A stretch of 17,569 nucleotides of DNA from the NCBI GenBank assembly GCA_964482405.1, contig CAYZXH010000034.1:1-17569 (forward strand), given 5' to 3'. The translations under genes were made by a program, and so were the position numbers. Below, in pieces: positions 1 to 7,517 of the stretch. A model generated the notes under the pieces. It was not told the origin of the DNA and made no database searches. It was given only the letters and a program-made list of their open reading frames with translations. Within the stretch, counting starts at the first letter, position 1; the number at the start of each line of letters is the position of its first letter. The stretch is from Zestomicrobium sp964482405 (lineage in GTDB: Archaea; Thermoproteota; Thermoprotei_A; Sulfolobales; NBVN01).

Positions 1-668
1 ATATAGATGTTGGTATCACCATAGACTTCTACGGGTACATAGCGCAGTCACAAAACCCTGACTGCAAGTACTTGATTCCGGCGGGTGAGACCATAGTTAA
101 CGGCGACCCCATAGCACTCTTAAAAACCTCGCGCAACCCTGAAGCGGCACAAGCATTCATAGCTTGGGTCCTAACTGAGGGTCAGTGGAAGGTCTGGTTT
201 AAGCCTGACATAAACAGACTCCCAGTAAATCCGAGGGCTTTCGAAACCCCTGAAGGGAGAGAGAGGCAAGACCTTTACCAAGCCTTCTTAGAGATAAACA
301 GAACTGAGGGCATACCCTTCGACGATAACCTAGCGCTATCCTACGAGAAAGCAGTCATATACTACTTCAAGGCAGTGCTAGTAGAACTAAATAGTAATTT
401 AAAACAGGTCTGGACCACGCTAGTCAGCAAGTATTTGAATGGACAGTTAACCCAGGAACAATTCGAGTATTACGTAGGACTACTAAGTAAACCACTAACC
501 TACGTTGATCCCAAAACCGGGGAGACCGTTACGTTCACTCAGGAAGATGCTATAAGAGTGACTAGCATAATAGGGAGTGAGCCTCAGTTAATAGATCTTT
601 ACATGCTTGCGTGGAGGCAGAGAGCAACCGAGAGATACCAGCAAATACTAAGCGAGCTTGGAGGGTGA
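1..668 (+). CDS. ABC transporter extracellular solute-binding protein, C-terminal part
   Basis: The reading frame is open from the left edge (first full codon at base 3), so this is the C-terminal 221 residues of a longer protein. The apparent start at base 72 is an internal TTG leucine codon. The visible stretch reads like the second lobe of a periplasmic-type binding protein: an AGETIVNGDPIALLK segment, then a helix beginning RNPEAAQAFIAWVL as seen in iron/spermidine/sugar-type binding proteins, then a long helical tail. Such proteins capture a solute outside the membrane and deliver it to an ABC permease. No C-terminal membrane anchor is visible; a lipoprotein or membrane anchor would be at the missing N-terminus. 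The gene downstream is convergent, so any permease and ATPase partners must lie to the left. The substrate cannot be told from this fragment. Confidence 0.72.
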   Translation, partial: IDVGITIDFYGYIAQSQNPDCKYLIPAGETIVNGDPIALLKTSRNPEAAQAFIAWVLTEGQWKVWFKPDINRLPVNPRAFETPEGRERQDLYQAFLEINRTEGIPFDDNLALSYEKAVIYYFKAVLVELNSNLKQVWTTLVSKYLNGQLTQEQFEYYVGLLSKPLTYVDPKTGETVTFTQEDAIRVTSIIGSEPQLIDLYMLAWRQRATERYQQILSELGG

Positions 669-686
669 GTCGAGAACCACGTATGC

Positions 687-718
687 GGGGATAACCCCCA
701 AGTAAGTTAAAAACTTTT
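687..718. terminator. Candidate bidirectional terminator between convergent genes
   Basis: Between the convergent stops at 668 and 723 there is a short GGGG-ATAA-CCCC hairpin (687-698). It is followed by AAAAACTTTT (709-718), which gives a T-run on each strand. Archaeal transcription often ends at U-tracts, so this could end both transcripts. The stem is only 4 bp, so the T-runs are the main support. Confidence 0.35.
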
Positions 719-722
719 CGTA

Positions 723-2231
723 TTAGTTGTGAATCATCTCCTCAAGTTTCGGCCTCAGACTATCGACTTTGTGCTTCATGTACTTCATGAAGGCTCTTAA
801 GAATATTCTGGCGGGCAAGTACCTAGCTTCCTTCATGTAAAACCTATTCATTATATCCTCAGCCCAGTAGAGGGAGTGGTAGAGAGTTTTGAGCATTACG
901 TCTACGTGTTCCCTCCTAACAGCGTTTTTCCTGAACCAGTCTCTATCTTTTAGAGCGCCCATAGGAACGAAGAACATGGGCACTATGAGACTCCTGTACT
1001 GACGTATTCTATCTAGGAGTTCCGAAGTCTTTACTAGGTCGTCAGGAGTTTCCTCCGGTATTCCTAGGATTAAAGTTACGGCAGGCACTACCCTGTTCTC
1101 GTGAAGTATTTTGAGAGCTTCCTCAACTACATCAGGCCATTTCTCGGGAGGGTATGGCGCTGACTTGGCCGGCATTATCTTCTTAGCTAGGTCCGGACTG
1201 CCTGTCTCAAGACCTATCTCAACACCTAAGTAGTCTTGCTTGTCATGTAATATCTCATTCATTATCTTAGATACTAACCCGTAGTTTTCCTCAGCATACT
1301 TGACTGCGGCGAAGCTGGTATGTGCCCAAGCTATACTCTCGGGAGTTAATTCCTTGACCAACTTATGTAACTTAATTAAAGGTTCCTCCCTAGGCTTAAT
1401 GCCGCCAGCACCGTAAAGCAGGACGTCCTCACTGTGGAGTATTGTGTTCTTAACCCCGTTACGTACGTTAATCTCTACCTCAGCTCTTATCTTCTCTAGA
1501 GGCATGTACCTAAGCGGTCTCAGCGTGACTGAACAGAATTTACAGCCTCTAGGACACCCCCGCATTATCTCTACTAAGCCGTTCACGCTAGCACCCTTAA
1601 TCACCGGGATTTCATCAACTTGCGGTACCTCGTGAGGTCCGACAAAAACGTATTGTGGTAATTCCTCATTATTTAGAGCTCTCTCAACTATCTCGCCGAT
1701 CACTAACTCAGCCTCGCCATCAACCACTACGTCAACACCGAACTCTCTCATCAACTCGACTTCCCACAACCACTGCCACGCGGCCGGTCCGCCGACTATT
1801 ATCTTCACGCCTTTCTCTTTAGCTTTACGTACTGGCTCACTCCTCATGAATCTTATGAAGGACTTTCTGTTTACGGGCTCCTTACCTGTTATGAACCACC
1901 ACTCACTACTCGGGGGTCCGTATGCGAAGTAGTCGTGGTGTCCTATCATGAGGATCTTCATGCTATTTAAGTGCTTACTTATGTGATCGGGGTCTATGAT
2001 CGCCGCCTTATAACCCAGGTCCTGCAGTCTCGCCTCAATCTTCCTTAACCCGTAAGGTGCTTCAACAGGTCTGCCTAACTCATCAACCCTCATTTTAGGA
2101 GCCGCAATCCACATCCACAGAAACTCGGGAATGCCTATGGCGGGGCCCGTGGTCATGAATCCTAGGAATTCCTTCCCTCTATGATTCGACATCATCGTTC
2201 TGTCGGTGGTTATGACAATCTCGAAACTCAT
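723..2231 (-). CDS. B12-binding-like radical SAM protein
   Basis: This 502-residue protein has the radical SAM iron-sulfur signature CPRGCKFC (Cys226, Cys230, Cys233), which ligates a [4Fe-4S] cluster used to cleave S-adenosylmethionine. The N-terminal 215 residues form a Rossmann-like region with the KIIVGGPAAW segment (about 143-152) and VDVVVDGEAELVIG (about 166-179). This layout is typical of cobalamin-binding-type radical SAM enzymes, although no clear DxHxxG cobalamin motif is visible. After the cluster come a TIM-barrel-like segment (about 218-440, including ILGIPEETPDDLVKT) and a C-terminal helical tail. The start ATG overlaps the stop of the upstream small gene by 4 nt (ATGA), implying translational coupling. 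The reaction and substrate are unknown: the family contains methyltransferases, methylthiotransferases and many uncharacterised members. Confidence 0.85.
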   Translation of the reverse strand: MSFEIVITTDRTMMSNHRGKEFLGFMTTGPAIGIPEFLWMWIAAPKMRVDELGRPVEAPYGLRKIEARLQDLGYKAAIIDPDHISKHLNSMKILMIGHHDYFAYGPPSSEWWFITGKEPVNRKSFIRFMRSEPVRKAKEKGVKIIVGGPAAWQWLWEVELMREFGVDVVVDGEAELVIGEIVERALNNEELPQYVFVGPHEVPQVDEIPVIKGASVNGLVEIMRGCPRGCKFCSVTLRPLRYMPLEKIRAEVEINVRNGVKNTILHSEDVLLYGAGGIKPREEPLIKLHKLVKELTPESIAWAHTSFAAVKYAEENYGLVSKIMNEILHDKQDYLGVEIGLETGSPDLAKKIMPAKSAPYPPEKWPDVVEEALKILHENRVVPAVTLILGIPEETPDDLVKTSELLDRIRQYRSLIVPMFFVPMGALKDRDWFRKNAVRREHVDVMLKTLYHSLYWAEDIMNRFYMKEARYLPARIFLRAFMKYMKHKVDSLRPKLEEMIHN

Positions 2232-2659
2232 GAGCCCTCACCAGTTATGATCAGGTTAATACTGAATTGCTTAATTACCTCTAAATACTCGTTTCCTAAG
2301 TTACACGTAGAATACACTCTAATATCATTACCTGACTCAACCAGTTTCTGTAGGAGCGTCCTAAGAGTGTTGGGTCCGTGACCGGAATGCCTGACGACTA
2401 TACCCATATGTATGTTAGATAAGAGTAGGTCCCTCACCTGCCTAAGGTACAGGGGTGGGGGAAGAGGACTCATGACGTGAAGCTCTATCTTTCTATACCT
2501 GCCTCGCAAACCCTCCCTCATGAGATCGTACACTAGGTAGCGATTCATAAAATTATCTTCCCTGCACAAAATAATCACTGCATTCAATACCTTACTAGCG
2601 CCGGCCACACCCCCAGATCTTGAAGAAGAGGTCGTGCTGGGGGGTTGTCCGTAACTCAT
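2228..2659 (-). CDS. Conserved-looking hypothetical protein coupled to the radical SAM enzyme
   Basis: This 143-residue protein is not one I recognise. After a Ser/Gly-rich N-terminus (1-21) it looks like a small alpha/beta fold. There is a first strand (LNAVIILCRED), a middle strand with a proline cluster (HVMSPLPPPLYL), then VRHSGHGPNTLRTLLQKL and RVYSTCNLGNEYLEVIKQF, ending in strand NLIITGEGS. This resembles a DsrE/DsrF-like or other small Rossmann-type layout, but that is only an impression. The ATG at 2659 is supported by GATGAGG at 2668-2674 with an 8-nt spacer. Its stop overlaps the radical SAM start, so the two products are probably made together and may act together. A later GTG in the Gly/Val-rich stretch is a less likely start. 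Confidence 0.7.
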   Translation of the reverse strand: MSYGQPPSTTSSSRSGGVAGASKVLNAVIILCREDNFMNRYLVYDLMREGLRGRYRKIELHVMSPLPPPLYLRQVRDLLLSNIHMGIVVRHSGHGPNTLRTLLQKLVESGNDIRVYSTCNLGNEYLEVIKQFSINLIITGEGS

Positions 2660-2694
2660 TCATCATGCCTCATCAAATAAATAAGTTCTGAGAA

Positions 2695-2703
2695 ATAAAT
2701 ATT
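2695..2703 (-). promoter_or_regulatory. TATA-like box for the small gene and radical SAM unit
   Basis: On the minus strand this reads AATATTTAT, about 36-44 nt upstream of the ATG at 2659. A start of transcription about 25 nt downstream would fall near 2673, just in front of the GATGAGG ribosome-binding site. Spacing fits an archaeal TBP site, but the region is generally A/T rich. Confidence 0.35.
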
Positions 2704-2753
2704 ATTACTCTAAATTAATGAATCCTTAAGCGATACTAGTCATGAGTTTAACA

Positions 2754-2760
2754 CTTATAA
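2754..2760 (+). promoter_or_regulatory. TATA-like box for ridA
   Basis: CTTATAA lies about 40 nt upstream of the GTG start of ridA. Transcription would start near 2782, giving a short leader that holds the GGTGG ribosome-binding site (2784-2788). This is one half of the 136-nt divergent spacer between the radical SAM unit and ridA. I see nothing else in that spacer. Confidence 0.4.
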
Positions 2761-2795
2761 TTAGCTTAAGCATGGATTAAAACGGTGGTCTTCAA

Positions 2796-3173
2796 GTGAG
2801 GTATATTTACACGGAGAAAGCGCCTAAGCCCGTAGGTCCGTACTCACAAGCTGTTTTAATCGGTAATCTTCTCTTCGTATCGGGTCAGTTACCTATAAAC
2901 CCATCAACTGGTGAGCTAGTAAAGAATGATTTCAAGGAAGCTGCTAAGCAAGCATTAAGCAACGTGATTGAGATAGTCCGTGCGTCGGGAGGGGACGTAG
3001 GGAATATAGCTAAGGTTACAGTATACTTAAAAGACATAACCAAATTTAGTGAATTCAACGAGGTCTACAGTAAATTAATGGGTGATCACAAACCTGCTAG
3101 AGCGGTAGTAGCTGTTTCCTCAATACCTAGAGACGCTGACTTAATGATTGAGGCGGTGGCTTACTTAGAGTGA
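2796..3173 (+). CDS. ridA: RidA family 2-iminobutanoate/2-iminopropanoate deaminase
   Basis: This 125-residue protein matches the YjgF/YER057c/UK114 (RidA) family over its whole length. The evidence is the N-terminal APKPVGPYSQAV motif, FVSGQLPINP, the central VTVYLKD, and the C-terminal signature KPARAVVAV...IEAVAYLE. The substrate-binding Arg is Arg102 and the conserved Glu is Glu119, both present as in active members. The family forms trimers that hydrolyse reactive enamines and imines released by PLP enzymes such as threonine dehydratase, protecting the cell from 2-aminoacrylate damage. The start is GTG at 2796, with GGTGG about 7 nt upstream. The gene is single and converges on the M20 peptidase with a 22-nt gap. 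Identification is firm; its partner PLP enzyme is not in the window. Confidence 0.95.
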   Translation: MRYIYTEKAPKPVGPYSQAVLIGNLLFVSGQLPINPSTGELVKNDFKEAAKQALSNVIEIVRASGGDVGNIAKVTVYLKDITKFSEFNEVYSKLMGDHKPARAVVAVSSIPRDADLMIEAVAYLE

Positions 3174-3195
3174 TCACGGGGTAGTATCGCGGTTT

Positions 3196-4371
3196 TCACT
3201 TAATCTTACTCGATAAGTAATTACTTATTTCCCGGAGCATCACCCTATACATGTCTACAGCCTTCCTTAACTCAGCAACCTCGACGTATTCGTTAGGTTT
3301 ATGCGCTAACGCTTCCTTTCCCGGACCTAAGCCAAGACCTGCTGCGTCGAATTCATTCACGATGACCAAATCTGTTGAGAATCTCCAGTAATGTCTTGAA
3401 ACACTACTATACATCTTCTTAAGAGTCCTCATAAGAGGCTTAATCAAGTTCTCGTCCTCGTTTATCCAGCCAGAGAAGAACTCCTTAGTGTGTAGGGGGT
3501 AATCTCTCCAAGACTTAACTTCCTCTACTCTTAACGAGGGTCTGCATCCCGCGTTCTTCAAGTCCTTGACATGATTACATACGTCCTCATAAACCCTCAT
3601 TATGTCTGCCTCACTCCTGCCCGGCAACACCCTGTGATCTACAGTAACTAAGCACTTATCAGGTATTTGAGGCTGTATCTTAGGCCAGCACTCGATGAGT
3701 GTGGCCGTAGCTGACTCACTACCGAGTAACTCGTGTGCTGGTAAGTTATTAGACGCTTCAACCACCTTCAAGATAGCTAGGGCAGCACCCTCAAGAGAGT
3801 TAATGCCCTCACCAGGCATTGAGGCGTGGGCCGAGACCCCCGAAATCTCGAGATCTATGACTGCCCTACCCCTGTGTCCGAGACCGAGCTCGAGGGATGT
3901 GGCCTCCCCGGTTACCACCACGTCTGGCCGTATCCTCAGAGAATCTCTTAAAGCGTGTCTTAACGCGACACCCTCGATTATCTCCTCGTGAACCGTATAC
4001 ACTACGTAGATATCGCTCTCCAAAGTCTTTAAGTCTTCAAGTGCTTTTATTTGTGACGCGATCGAGCCCTTCATGTCAACAGTCCCCCTCCCGTACACCC
4101 TGCCATCAATCACAGCGCCTGAGAAGGGGTCAACAACCCACTGACTTAAATCACCCACGTCCACAGTATCTAGGTGTCCCTCCACGACGATGATTCCTAG
4201 ACCACCGCCCCTCACGGGAGCGATCACGTTCCCTACACTATCTATGAAGACTTTATCAACTCCTGCACGACCCAAGAACTCCTTAACAACGTTCGCTAAT
4301 TCTCCCTCACTCCCCGGCAAGCTCTTTACCCTCACGAGTTCTTTAAGTAGCTCTACTACGTCCAACCTCAT
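3196..4371 (-). CDS. M20 family metallopeptidase/deacylase (YgeY-like)
   Basis: This 391-residue protein has the M20 dinuclear zinc site: GHLDTV (His66, Asp68), RGTVDMKG (Asp99), the catalytic pair HEE (Glu129, Glu130), GEAT (Glu156) and a C-terminal AHKPNEYV (His357). The lid domain with the SAHAS dimer-interface histidine (His182) lies at about 165-280. Family members remove acyl groups or cleave dipeptides (ArgE, DapE, LysK, carboxypeptidase G2, YgeY). The RFSTD and GLGLGPGKEALAHKPNE segments resemble YgeY-type hydrolases, but the substrate is not determinable. I chose the ATG at 4371 because it overlaps the cysS stop as ATGA; an in-frame GTG at 4395 would add eight residues. It is downstream of and probably cotranscribed with cysS. 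Confidence 0.88.
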   Translation of the reverse strand: MRLDVVELLKELVRVKSLPGSEGELANVVKEFLGRAGVDKVFIDSVGNVIAPVRGGGLGIIVVEGHLDTVDVGDLSQWVVDPFSGAVIDGRVYGRGTVDMKGSIASQIKALEDLKTLESDIYVVYTVHEEIIEGVALRHALRDSLRIRPDVVVTGEATSLELGLGHRGRAVIDLEISGVSAHASMPGEGINSLEGAALAILKVVEASNNLPAHELLGSESATATLIECWPKIQPQIPDKCLVTVDHRVLPGRSEADIMRVYEDVCNHVKDLKNAGCRPSLRVEEVKSWRDYPLHTKEFFSGWINEDENLIKPLMRTLKKMYSSVSRHYWRFSTDLVIVNEFDAAGLGLGPGKEALAHKPNEYVEVAELRKAVDMYRVMLREISNYLSSKIK

Positions 4372-5816
4372 CTCCTCACAATCCTGACTACCCACTTAGT
4401 ACCCGACGGCGTGTCCTGAAGTTCCACACCTAACTTCCTTAACTCCTCTCTAATCTTGTCTGATAACTCCCACATCTTCCTCCTCCTTAGCTCGGACCTA
4501 ACATCAACTAACAACTTGATTAAGTCGTTGGTTAATCCTTCTACAGTTCCTGGTCTTAACACGAAGCCTAGAACACCATTCATGTAGTTTAGTGTGTCAA
4601 CAACTAGTCTATGTGTGTCCGCGGTAACATCACTCCTCTTATTTGTGTAGTCGTTGATAGCCGATATCAGGTCTAGGTAGCTAGCTATAGCCTCAGCGGT
4701 GTTGAGGTCGTTGTTCATGGCCTCCTCGAACCCCTCCCTAGCTCTCACAACCTTCTTTCTTAGCTCTACCTCATCATCACTAACCATACCAACCTCCTTA
4801 ACCTCTAGCTGTTCTAGTCTTGAGTGAGCTACCTCAACCTTAGAGAATGTCTTGTGCGCGTTCTCAAGCGCGTCCCAAGTGAAGTCTATCGGGGATCTAT
4901 AGTAGGTTTGCAGCAAGTAGAGTCTGAGAGTGTTAGCGCTGTACCTACTCACCGCCTCCCTTATAGTGACGTAATTACCTAGAGACTTACTCATCTTCTC
5001 TCCACCCACCGTGAGCAAGCCTACGTGAACCCAGAAATTAACGAAGGGCTTCACGCCCGTGAAAGACTCGGCTTGAGCGATCTCAGCCTCGTGATGAGGA
5101 AATATCAACTCCACCGCGCCGCCATGTATGTCGTATTGAGGACCGAAATGCCTTATAGTTATTGCGGTGTCCTCGATGTGCCATCCCGGCCTGCCGTAAC
5201 CCCAGGGCGAGTCCCAGCCGAATTCGTGTTTGGGTCTAACCCTCCATAAGGCGAAGTCTCCTGGATTCCTCTTAGTTGGGTCTGGCTCAATTCTGTGAAC
5301 AACCAGTTCTTTAGGATCCCTACCGGATAGCTTCCCGTAATCACTGAAGGTAGTTATGTCGAAGTAGACCCCTGTAGGCGTGACGTATGCGTGACCCCCA
5401 TCCACGAGCCTCTCTATCTGCTCGAATATCTCCCTTAAGTAGTCTGAAGCCCTGGCGTACAGGTTTGGCGATACCACATTAAGAGACACCATATCCTCGA
5501 GGAAGTACCTCTCATACTTCCTGGCGAGATCCAGCGGGTGAACCCCCTCCTCAACAGCCCTACCGACAATCTTGTCATCAACGTCCGTTATGTTAACTAT
5601 GTAGAATAGCGAGTATCCCAACCTCCTCAACCAACGCGCGACAACGTCGAAGAACACGAAGACTCTTGCATGACCTATGTGAGAGTAGTCGTAAACTGTC
5701 GGCCCGCACACAAACATGAATACCCTATTACCGTTGAGAGGCTTGAATACCTCTAAAGACCTAGTTCTAGTGTTATATATTTTAAGCTTGGCAAACGTAC
5801 CCACCCACCAACACAC
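4368..5816 (-). CDS. cysS: Cysteinyl-tRNA synthetase
   Basis: This class I synthetase attaches cysteine to tRNA-Cys using ATP. It carries the zinc-site CGPTVYD (Cys37), the HIGH motif in YSHIGHARV (residues 47-50), WHIE at 212-215, IFPHHEAE (His241, Glu245) and KMSKSLGN (274-281), followed by the helical DALR-type and anticodon-binding C-terminus ending in TKWVVRIVRR. Length 482 fits the family. One usual zinc ligand differs: the position matching E. coli Cys209 is Asp216 (IEDTAI). The listed start is GTG at 5816; a second GTG at 5804 with GAGGTG 11 nt upstream is possible, since homologues usually begin close to the KLKIYNT segment. The stop overlaps the M20 gene start. Confidence 0.96.
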   Translation of the reverse strand: MCWWVGTFAKLKIYNTRTRSLEVFKPLNGNRVFMFVCGPTVYDYSHIGHARVFVFFDVVARWLRRLGYSLFYIVNITDVDDKIVGRAVEEGVHPLDLARKYERYFLEDMVSLNVVSPNLYARASDYLREIFEQIERLVDGGHAYVTPTGVYFDITTFSDYGKLSGRDPKELVVHRIEPDPTKRNPGDFALWRVRPKHEFGWDSPWGYGRPGWHIEDTAITIRHFGPQYDIHGGAVELIFPHHEAEIAQAESFTGVKPFVNFWVHVGLLTVGGEKMSKSLGNYVTIREAVSRYSANTLRLYLLQTYYRSPIDFTWDALENAHKTFSKVEVAHSRLEQLEVKEVGMVSDDEVELRKKVVRAREGFEEAMNNDLNTAEAIASYLDLISAINDYTNKRSDVTADTHRLVVDTLNYMNGVLGFVLRPGTVEGLTNDLIKLLVDVRSELRRRKMWELSDKIREELRKLGVELQDTPSGTKWVVRIVRR

Positions 5817-5844
5817 ACCTCACACGTATATTTAATCATAAATG

Positions 5845-5854
5845 ATATTTAAGC
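5845..5854 (-). promoter_or_regulatory. TATA-like box for cysS
   Basis: GCTTAAATAT on the minus strand lies about 29-38 nt upstream of the first cysS GTG. This predicts transcription starting only a few nucleotides before the GAGGTG sequence. It suggests that cysS-M20 is transcribed separately from gapN even though only 56 nt separate them. Confidence 0.45.
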
Positions 5855-5872
5855 TTCTCAGGTTGTCACATG

Positions 5873-7402
5873 CTACATGTAGTGCCAGATGCCCGTCCCT
5901 TTATAATTGTAGATTATCGTTTTGAGAGCCGTGACCTGCTCGATGCTGTAACCTATTCCCTCTCTCCCAATACCGGATTCTTTCCTGCCTCCGAAGGGGT
6001 AGTAACCTATGCCGTGTCTGGGGAACTCGTTAACGTATATAACGCCTACCTCCAAGTACCTCACGAGTTTCCTGATCTTGACTATGTCGTGTCCGAATAT
6101 AGCTGCGTCCAGCCCGTACCTCCTCCCGTTAGCTATCCTTACAGCTTCATCTAAGTCCCTGAAACTAGTTATTAATGCTATGGGACCGAAGACCTCGTCT
6201 CTATAGAGCTTGGCTTTCTCAAGAGCTTTCTTATCGGTTATCTCTATTAGTGTTGGCTCAACGTACGTGGGCCCCAGCCTCCTACCCCCGTATAAGATTT
6301 TCCCACCTAATCTCAGTGAATCGTTTACTGCTTCAATAACTTCATTAACTGATCTCTCATCTATTAAGGGACCCATACCACTCTCCTCACTTCTAGGATC
6401 ACCTACCCTTACCTTACTAAGGTCCCTCACCAGCATGTTCTTTAAATCCTCATACACAGATTCCTCAACAATAACTATCTTTATCGCGTCACACCTCTGA
6501 CCAGCATAGCTTGTTATCCCCGTAACTATTTTCTGGGAAGCTACCTCTAGATTTGCATCACTCAAGACTATCACCGGGTCTCCCCCACCTAACTCCATTA
6601 TGAACTGCTTAATCCCAGCACTCCTCAATACTTCCTTGCCTACCTCAGTACTGCCGGTGAAGCTTATGACGTCTATTCTAGGATCCGAAACCAACTTGCT
6701 CATCTCTTTACCAGATAGCGTCACCACCCCAACAGATTCTGGAGGTACTCCAGCGTCCAGCGCTGTCTTAACGAACATTAAGACTACTATTGGGTCTGCG
6801 GAAGGAGGTTTTATCAATACCGCGTTTCCCGCAACGAAAGAATAAGTAAACTTATTGACCGTGTCGAAGAGCGGATAGTTGTAGGGTATTATAGAGAGGA
6901 CCACGCCGTAGGGTTCCCTACGAACGACAGCCTCACTCTCAAGAGTTTGAAAACTCCAGTCCCCCGGCACGTAATCACCGTAAATACTCCTTAAGTCTAG
7001 AGGGGCCTTCCTCAACCTCTCGATAGAAGCCGTGACCTCTCCCTTAGCTTGACTCCTCAGCTTCCCCGCATTCAACACGAGAACTTCCGTGAAGTCTTCG
7101 ATCCTGGATTCGAGTAGGTCAGCTGTCTTGAATATTATCTCAAGTCTCTTATCCCCTGGTAAATCCCTAACCCTCCACCTACCTACCTCACGCACCATCC
7201 TCAGAGAATCTTCTACTAGGAACCAGTCAGGCTTGCTAACCCTAGCTATTAAGGACCCGTCAATAGGTGTTTTAACGTCAAATGTTTCACTACCTAAGAA
7301 CCACTTACCTGATAGGAAGGTCTTGAAGACCGGCACTTCATCAGCTAATAAGTATATGTCTTTGAAATCTGGGGAAATACTAAGCTTAACACTACTACTC
7401 AA
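5873..7402 (-). CDS. gapN: Non-phosphorylating glyceraldehyde-3-phosphate dehydrogenase (GAPN)
   Basis: This 509-residue aldehyde dehydrogenase oxidises glyceraldehyde 3-phosphate straight to 3-phosphoglycerate with NAD(P)+, without making ATP. It is a known step of the modified Embden-Meyerhof route in Thermoproteota. The ALDH catalytic set is present: IIPYNYP (Asn175), cofactor Lys198 in LIKPPSADP, FTGSTEVGK (248-256), MELGGGDP (Glu270) and YAGQRCDAIK (Cys304). The segments GQRCDAIKIV, GGRRLGPTYVEPTL, EVGVIYVNEFPRHGIGYYPF and TIIYNYKGTGIW closely match crenarchaeal GAPN (as in Thermoproteus tenax) rather than general ALDHs. The start is TTG at 7402, with GGGGTGA at 7407-7413 four nucleotides upstream; the ATG at 7407 on this strand runs into a stop. 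It is divergent from rbcL. The ~500 residue length is normal. Confidence 0.93.
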   Translation of the reverse strand: MSSSVKLSISPDFKDIYLLADEVPVFKTFLSGKWFLGSETFDVKTPIDGSLIARVSKPDWFLVEDSLRMVREVGRWRVRDLPGDKRLEIIFKTADLLESRIEDFTEVLVLNAGKLRSQAKGEVTASIERLRKAPLDLRSIYGDYVPGDWSFQTLESEAVVRREPYGVVLSIIPYNYPLFDTVNKFTYSFVAGNAVLIKPPSADPIVVLMFVKTALDAGVPPESVGVVTLSGKEMSKLVSDPRIDVISFTGSTEVGKEVLRSAGIKQFIMELGGGDPVIVLSDANLEVASQKIVTGITSYAGQRCDAIKIVIVEESVYEDLKNMLVRDLSKVRVGDPRSEESGMGPLIDERSVNEVIEAVNDSLRLGGKILYGGRRLGPTYVEPTLIEITDKKALEKAKLYRDEVFGPIALITSFRDLDEAVRIANGRRYGLDAAIFGHDIVKIRKLVRYLEVGVIYVNEFPRHGIGYYPFGGRKESGIGREGIGYSIEQVTALKTIIYNYKGTGIWHYM

Positions 7403-7420
7403 GACATCACCCCGTATTAG

Positions 7421-7435
7421 ACTCTATCACAGAGT
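7421..7435. repeat. Inverted repeat ACTCT-N5-AGAGT near the gapN transcript start
   Basis: Perfect 5-bp arms are separated by ATCAC. The element lies 19-33 nt upstream of the gapN start codon, between its TATA-like box and the predicted transcript start, which is where an archaeal repressor would bind. With such short arms it could also be chance. Confidence 0.35.
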
Positions 7436-7464
7436 TATTAAGTATATTAGACCATCATCTCGTC

Positions 7465-7478
7465 GTTAATTAATTAAC
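7465..7478. promoter_or_regulatory. Perfect 14-bp palindrome GTTAATTAATTAAC covering the rbcL TATA region
   Basis: This sequence equals its own reverse complement over 14 bases. It is placed about 40-53 nt upstream of the rbcL TTG start. It can serve as a TATA-type element on either strand, or as an operator for a dimeric factor overlapping TBP binding. Confidence 0.45.
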
Positions 7479-7502
7479 TTTAACAGCGTTATTCTTAGTG
7501 TG

Positions 7503-7509
7503 GGAGGTG
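7503..7509 (+). promoter_or_regulatory. rbcL: Ribosome-binding site deciding the rbcL start
   Basis: GGAGGTG is followed by an 8-nt spacer and TTG at 7518. The alternative GTG at 7500 would place the Shine-Dalgarno sequence inside the coding region, so the TTG start is preferred. Confidence 0.7.
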
Positions 7510-7517
7510 TCTTCATA

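Larger units (their letters stand above)
7403..7517. promoter_or_regulatory. Divergent gapN/rbcL control region
   Basis: Both promoters lie in this 115-nt spacer. For gapN (minus) a TATA-like ACTTAATAAC at 7434-7443 predicts a transcript start near 7413-7418, just before its ribosome-binding site. For rbcL (plus) the A/T block at 7466-7477 predicts a start near 7495-7500. Two symmetric elements, listed separately, sit at these places, so both genes could be switched by one factor. Confidence 0.6.

Noticed and set aside
72..668. Start of the solute-binding protein at base 72
   Set aside because: The codon there is TTG in the middle of an open frame that continues with sensible residues to the left edge, so the gene is cut by the window and does not start here.
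4371..4395. GTG at 4395 as the M20 gene start
   Set aside because: It lacks a ribosome-binding site and would create a 28-nt overlap with cysS; the ATG at 4371 gives the tight ATGA overlap seen in coupled genes.
5870..7469. Several plus-strand open frames opposite gapN
   Set aside because: They are antisense to a protein with every ALDH catalytic motif intact and show low-complexity Ser/Leu/Pro composition.
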